From the NCBI GenBank assembly GCA_028015245.1, contig CM051385.1, forward strand, positions 20,266,447 through 20,330,446: a stretch of 64,000 nt of DNA. The letters are read 5' to 3'. This document shows positions 57,819 to 64,000 of the stretch, one piece after another. Source of the DNA: Cardamine occulta. Its lineage: Eukaryota; Streptophyta; Magnoliopsida; Brassicales; Brassicaceae. Made by a program: the position numbers and the translations under genes. Positions within the stretch are counted from its first letter, which is position 1. Each line of letters begins with the position of its first letter. The notes under the pieces were generated by a model. It was not told the origin of the DNA. It did not search any database and saw only the letters and a list, made by a program, of their open reading frames with translations.

Positions 57819-60800
57819 TCAACCATTTGCTTGGAGATCCTCCATTCTTGGAGTTACACTTGCACCACAAGTTTGACCAACACTAGAAAGTTTCACCCCT
57901 TCTGTTTTTTTCGCATCTTCTTTGGCCGTCAATCGTGACTTCTTGATTTTCAAGATTTCTTTGCTCCTCCACATTCCGTGTTGAGGTTCTTGAATGCTTA
58001 CTTCAGCAGGCATATCATACTTTGCTTCAAGAGAACTGTTATCGTTTTTATCTTTTGCATACACCAAAATCAAACCACAGCTCAACACCGTGAATTTTCT
58101 GCAGCTTTTATTGTAAAGGTGCATGTCACCGAGAAGCAGCTGATTTGATCTTTGCAGTTAGGAAATGAGACTACAGCGCATAGAGATATTCCAGAAAGTA
58201 TCTTGTCATGCCAATGTGGGTGGAGTTTGCATTGCAACAGAGATCCAACTGCTTTATAACAAAACCACGAAGGCAACTCACATCCAGGAAAGCAAGTGCT
58301 GAACAAAGCCTCTGAACTAAGACCCTGCAAAATAATAAATAGGGAATTTGCGGAGTTCCTTGAAATATAAGATTCAGAAAGAGGAATACAGAGAGCCATA
58401 TGTAGATAGATTTAGATATAGAGAGAGACCTCATTGTAGTGTTTACGAGCATCTGATTGTAACCGGCATTTCCTTTGAGCATACGATGTGATTTCCTCCT
58501 TTGCAGCTTGCTCCAGGTTACCGCAGTTGGTGAAATTGAAAGTGCAATGGTTCTGCATGGTCGGCATGATACGGCCCAGCGGTTTTGCAACAGTCTACAG
58601 TGAGCTACAGCCGTGTGCATCAAAGTACTGAAGATTTGGTGGCAGCTCCGGAATTGATGTAAGCTTCATACTATGCTTCAAATCCAGCCATGTTAGTTGA
58701 GAACGTTGATTGATGCCAGTTGGAAGGCAGCTGATCTGTTCATTTCTACTTAAGCATAAATATTGCACTGAGGGTAACTGTGGCATCGTTTTTATGGATG
58801 TTCCATCTAGAAGTAAAATGATTATAGAGCTCTTGTTGATTTCTGGAAAATCCAGGAGCTCTGAACAACCAGAGAGTACCAGCTTTTGAAGAGCTTCCAG
58901 CTCACCGACACACGTTGGGATATTCTTCAGACTTATGCAGTCTTTCATACTCAATAAGATAAGTCTCTTGAGTTTCACCACATTATCAGGAAGTTGACTT
59001 ATTGATGTTCCTTCCAAGTATAAAACTTCTAGATTTTCGGAAATGAACGGAAATTCCTTGAATTTTGAGCAGCCGCTGAGGATGAGAGTTTTGAGAGAGA
59101 TCAAATTCGTCACTGGAAGAGACTTCAGACTTGTGCACCCTTTCATATTCAGGAAAGCAAGACTTTTCATTTCTACCATGTCATGGGGAAATGTCTCCAA
59201 TGCTGTGCAACCTTCAAGGTTTAATCATTGAAGACTTCGAGCTTGAGATAACCCTGACAAGGTACTCAACTTACTTGAGTGATTGAGATCAAGCCACTTT
59301 AAGATTGGTTTATCCTGTGACAACAAAATGTTCAGCAACAGAAAAACTACCAATGTTAAATTTATAAATTAATTATTCAGAAACACACCTTAATACCCTC
59401 CCAAAGTCGTTCAATCTCACTGTAGGGCAGCTTAAAGTCGATAAGATTAATCGGATTGAAATCGTTTGGAAGTTCCTCCAATGGAAATTTGAGCCAATGG
59501 AGGCATCAGATTTCTTCCAATGTAATTTAAGTCCATCAGGGAGGTTAATTTTATTGTCAGTTTCTTGGGGACAATGAGAGTTGTAGAACTTGAGATACCG
59601 GAGATTACATATATTTCTGAAGTGTTCACTGTCTAAGCTCTCTGGTAATTTATAAGACCAATAACCAAAACGTTATTAGCTAAGAGAATTTAAAAAGTAA
59701 GCTTTGATCAATAAAAATCTCGAAGAACTTCTAGTCTCACCATTTTGTTCTGCAGTACATTAATTTTGCCATTCTTGATTATGTCTTGATGGCGCCACAA
59801 CCTTCGTTTTTTGCTATCATCTTGAGTGGATGCTTTAGGATCAAGGTGCCTAGAAAATTTATATAGTAGATCATGCATTTCCACTCGGCTGTCACAAATA
59901 TTAATCAGGAACTTATTCGCGAGAACCTTTACTGCTTCAGATGAATCCAGTAAGCTTTCTACATAATCAAAATCCTGCGATCTGAAACAGGCTATGTCGT
60001 GAAATGCTTCTTTCTGCTCTAGAGATAATTCATCATAACTCACTTGGAAGAAACTTCCAATATACCGGATAGGACTCTATGCGAGTTTCCATAGGTATGA
60101 AGTCCAGTAATCAGTTTCTCTATTTTTAAGCTCGCTACCCAATATTTTGAGGGCCAACGGATAACCTTTTGCATAATGAACGAACTCTTTTGACAGCTTC
60201 ATGAAGTCTTCGGGAGGATTGTCTTGATCAAAGGCATGATAGCTAAAAAGCTTCAAGCTGTCTTGGTGGTTCAATTTTTGGACCACGTAAGGATCATCTT
60301 GAACCGGATCCTTTAATAAGGACATGTCGTTTGTTGCAATGACAATCCTGCTCCCTTCACTAATCCAGTCGCATCTCCCGAGAAGAGCATTTATCTGTTC
60401 ACTTTTACTAACATCGTCAAGAATCACAAAAACTTTGCGTTCAAGCAGTTGACCCTAATACTTTTCGTATGGGTCTTCCACATTGTCTAAGTCTGACTCA
60501 TTCAACGCTAGCAACTTTTGTACAAGCAATTTGGGCAAGATATCGAGTTCCTCTCAGGACTTTGACTTTTCACGGATTAGATAAATTACTGCAGTTCTCC
60601 ATAAAGAGCGTTTCCAGCTGTGAGGCTTTACCAATTTCAAGCATCCCAACATCTCCGATGATGCGAGTTTTCTTGTCACCAAGGTCCAATTTCTCTTCCA
60701 ATTCTTTTACGCGTTGTTTGTTTCCAAACGTCTTGTGCTTTTCACCTCCTGAGGAAGTTCCAACATTGCTATTTCCTGGAGGATCCATGGCAACATTTTG

Positions 60801-61477
60801 GTTTCCCTCCAATGAAATCTATTTCAGCACTGTCTTAACGGCCTTCACAATTTCATTTACTTTTTCGCTCTCGTTGCTGCAATATCAAGAGAGGAAAATG
60901 CTAATGACATCATGACCTCTCTAATTCCACAAAAGGCTCAAGAAGTATTCATAAATTTATCTACAATTTGTAATCACTACTGTGTAAAGATCACTGAGTC
61001 AAAAAATGTAAACCACTATCTAAGAAAATGGGTACCTATTCTTGTCAATGGTGATGCCAATTATGTTATGAATACAATTAAAAGCTTCCTCTGACTTTGT
61101 CTTCCTCTCATCACCCTTAGCCAAACTCCTGAAATTACACCGAACTTTCCCTTTAAATCTCTAACGTGGGATGGTTCCTGCTTGTAGAAGATTGGAATCG
61201 CCATTAGTGTTCCTTCATCACTACAATCCTTGATCTTCTCTAGCTCTCTCATGCACCGGCTTGAATTGGTGTAGTTGTCGGAGAAGATAACCAAAACGAT
61301 TTTCGACTCCTCTATTCTCTTCAATAGTATATCGATAGGTTGACCTTTCTTTTCACACTCGTCGTTAAAGACGTTGATGCCGTTCAATTTCAAGTCGTTG
61401 ACGAGATGACTGACGAATTTCTGGCGGAAATCTGCCCCTCGGAACCTGATGAACACCTGATGCTGCGGTGTCTCCAT
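57819..61477 (-). pseudogene. RPS4-like TNL gene D, multiply broken
   Basis: Closest to RPS4 of all copies: METPQHQVFIRFRGADFRQK at the start, LLKRIEESKIVLVIFSDNYT, and AKDKNDNSSLEAKYDM near the end. Exons: TIR 61477-61036, NB-ARC 60876-59741, exon 3 about 59650-59395, LRR 59314-58430, C-JID 58324-57819. The upstream GTG frame is ignored because METP matches the family start. Lesions are a one-base loss near 61133, TAG after VKTVLK, a ruined P-loop (GMLEIGKA), several frameshifts in NB-ARC, a missing start of exon 3, TGA in the first LRR, TAG after AHGCSSL and a deletion of about 80 codons in C-JID. MHD (EMHDLLYKF), SH and the catalytic Glu (MRELEKI) survive. Convergent with R2. Confidence 0.85.
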
Positions 61478-61549
61478 GGAGAGAGGATTTTTTTCGGTGT
61501 GCACTGCTTGGACAGTTGCAAGTTAAGTAGCATATTAGCAACTAGTTAA

Positions 61550-64000
61550 AAGGATGTATTGATTAGTTTTTAGGTAATTAACAAACCACTATTTTGAGAA
61601 TGACTTTCGAAAAAGCCACTCCTTCAAAGCCCTTCGAAAAAAACACTTTCTCTGCATAAAAATATTGTTTTGCCCTTTGACCATATGAAGCTTTTTTCAA
61701 TGTTTTGTTTATGTGTTTTCGTAGATAAATATATACTTTGTGTTTTGTTCACGAGACAATTCTATATTAAATTATTTTTTTTTGTCTATGTGTTTTTGAA
61801 GACAAATAGATGCAATGTGTTTTGTCCACGAGATGATATTGTTTAGGTAGCTAAGACATTTTGTTTGGATTTTTTTTTTGAAATATAATTTAGGATGTAG
61901 TTTTCCAATTTCATATTTTTTTATAGATGATCTACTGATGTCAAGTGAAACCAAACAGAATTTTACTAGGGTATATATTTTGTTAATTGATTTTAACCTA
62001 ATGACATTAATTTTTCCGCTCATACTCCATAACTTTGATTTTCAAATACACAAAACATTTTTTATTCGTTTGGTTTTCCCAATTTTTTTTCCTCTGTTTC
62101 TAAACTAAGTCTTAGAAAAAATAAACGTATAGTTTAGTTTAGAAGATTTGTTTGGAGAGATTTTTTCCCATGGACCTTTGGAATTGTCTGATTATTATCG
62201 CCCAGATAATTCAGGGAAGTGTTTGCGTTTTATTTTCTGTGATAAAGCGTAAGTTTAGCATCTGCTTTTTAAATAATATAAACCTTGGAATTAGTTGTGT
62301 TCTGAATTTTTGGTTGTATTTGATGATATTAATAATGCAGTAGAAGGGTAGTATGTTGTATTGTTTGGGGTGATCTTGCAGTGAAAGTTTATGAAATATC
62401 GAGGATTCCAGTGATTCTATAGTAGTAGTTGTTTTGAGGTGGTGGAGGGTGTAAAGTCGTTCCCTAGATTTTGGTATTATATAATAGTTGATGTTTTGTG
62501 TAGATTAGTTGGAATTTTATTTTTGTATTGGATATTTATCTAACTAAGTTTTTTCTTAGGTTCTCCTAATAGTCGTGGTAGTTTTCCGAATATCATTTTC
62601 ATTTGTTCGAGGTTGATGCGCTTCGCGACATGTAATATTCTAAGCAAACAGATTGATAGCTTCTTCTAAGCAAACAAATAGTTTTCGAATATTTTGTTGT
62701 TATTTTGCTTCTTCTAATATTTATTTGTACTTGACAATGTCTAATCTGAGAGATCTTTGTCTATGGATTGAGCATTGGAGGATTTGGACCATTTTTTTTT
62801 TCTTATTTACATTTTGGTTGTTTTGTAATATCTTCTTATATAATTTTCGATGCGCATGTACTCTTACGAATTTGGTTCCTTTTAATGTTTTATAATTTTT
62901 ATAGTTTTACATTTTTTTGTCAATGTTATATATTTGTGGTGTTGATAAGTATTTATCATTGTATAATATAATTTATAATGAAGAATAAGTACAAATATTA
63001 TATAGCTATTATATTCATTTCAGTTATTGAATAATAGAAAAAATTAGTCATATTCTCTTTGTGTGTGTGTTTTTCTTGAGTAGTTAAGCACTTCTAACTT
63101 CTAATGACTAGCATAAAGTTTTTAGATAGTTTTTTTAGCATTTTGAAATTATATTTTACTTTAAGAAATTTATAAGGTTTTATCGATTTAAATTATTGTT
63201 ATATAGGGGCTAATTGGTAGAAGACATTGAAGGCTTTAGAAAAATTTAAAGTGTTCAAAGTTAATTTTCAACCAATCAGACTTTAAAATTTTTATTTTAT
63301 TTTAAAGTCTTAAAAGTCTAACTGCTATTTTTAAAAACCACTAGATCTTTTTCAGTTCAATTTTTTAAAGTCTCAAAAATTAGACTTTTAAAGGCTGTAG
63401 AAAACTTTTACGTAACAATTATTGAAATAATATTTTTGTTTTGTTAATCAATTCAATAATATAAAATTAATAATAAATTACAGCCAAATAATTAAAAAAC
63501 GAAAAAATCATACATGTAATAATAAAATTATTCAAAATAATTTATTATTCATAATAAGTTATTATTTACTATTCAAAATAAATTACAAAATTATGACTAA
63601 TTAGCACATAATTGTCACTAAATTAATATTATTAGCACATAATAATCTATCAAGCATCATTCAAAAACAATGGAGAAATTTTCAAAAGAAAAAATTAATT
63701 ACTATTTTTAGAGATTATTAAAAACTTTATAAATACATGAACCTATGGAGAATTATTTTTTATCAGATAGTTAGAGTTCTTCAAACTTGCATTTCCAACA
63801 TATACTTTTATGTAGATAGTTGTAATTTTGATATGTATAATATTTTTATCTTCATAATTCGGAAGCTCCCAAAGCAGGACTAGATGAAATTTTTGGTTAC
63901 TAATAACTATTTATGAGTTTTCTATTTTGTTCCCAAAATTTTTATTATTAATAGAATTTATTTATCAGTTTATGTCATTATTTTTATTTAAATATGGTAT
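61550..64000. other. AT-rich end of window, no supported gene
   Basis: No recognised domain. A coding-like run at about 62168-62250 (GPLELSDYYRPDNSGKCL, then RFIFCDKA in the frame before a TAAG) could be an exon scrap, but its family is unknown to me. Between 63210 and 63420, words such as AAGGCTTTAGAAAA and its inverse TTTTAAAGGCTGTAG suggest a small inverted-repeat element. If gene D had a divergent partner in the RPS4/RRS1 manner it should start here, and none is seen. Confidence 0.4.

Noticed and set aside
58171..58623. 150-residue frame in the gene D region
   Set aside because: It is a shadow in another frame of the LRR end and C-JID exons.
61478..61504. Upstream GTG start for gene D
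   Set aside because: Not a plant start codon; the METP ATG at 61477 matches the family start.
62653..62971. Hydrophobic frames near the right end
   Set aside because: Phe/Leu-rich translations of T-rich DNA in two phases; no supporting motif.

Overview
This is plant nuclear DNA, almost certainly from a Brassicaceae dicot. It is AT-rich, and it carries introns, telobox-rich introns, TIR-type NLR immune receptor genes of the RPS4/RRS1 kind, Helitrons with CTAG ends, a Stowaway MITE, a Ty1/copia element and a solo LTR. The species cannot be named from the sequence.

The window is a decaying, repeatedly duplicated TIR-NBS-LRR (TNL) cluster. All RPS4-like TNL genes lie on the minus strand: gene A (9.4-14.9 kb), gene B (20.3-23.7 kb), gene C (35.8-42.8 kb) and gene D (57.8-61.5 kb, closest to RPS4). 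TNL fragments also lie at 0.8-3.2, 8.3-8.8, 26.8-26.9 and 56.2-57.1 kb. A and C are recent copies of one block (about 8.9-15.4 and 35.3-43.3 kb) and share the same nonsense codon in the TIR domain. Every RPS4-like copy is broken.

Two genes on the plus strand, R1 (29.1-32.2 kb) and R2 (50.7-53.6 kb), have RRS1-like TIR and NB segments. Each can be assembled from three exons with canonical splice sites and matching phases into one uninterrupted reading frame (481 and 647 codons). Both stop shortly after the GLPL region, lack LRRs and end in unusual C-terminal sequence. The last exon of R2 resembles the zf-RVT tail of a LINE reverse transcriptase. B/R1 and C/R2 keep the divergent orientation known for RPS4/RRS1 pairs, but are separated by about 2-8 kb of repeats.

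Layout: 0-3.2 kb SINE and TNL/RRS1-like relics; 3.4-8.3 kb degenerate Ty1/copia element with 5-bp target duplication; 8.3-15 kb TNL relic and gene A; 15.4-20.3 kb Helitron-like end, an MLO-like exon scrap and empty AT-rich DNA; 20.3-29 kb gene B, repeat arrays, a foldback element, a TIR scrap and a DUF821/GT90 exon pseudogene; 29-35 kb R1 with a 30-bp minisatellite before its start, Helitron-like DNA and a Stowaway; 35-43 kb gene C with a Helitron in intron 1; 43-50.6 kb MITE, direct duplication, LINE scrap and degenerate tandem repeat; 50.6-55.5 kb R2 and a solo LTR with a GC-rich core; 56-61.5 kb TNL relic and gene D; 61.5-64 kb AT-rich with no gene seen. All gene models are manual readings of exon homology and splice consensus; no searches were run.
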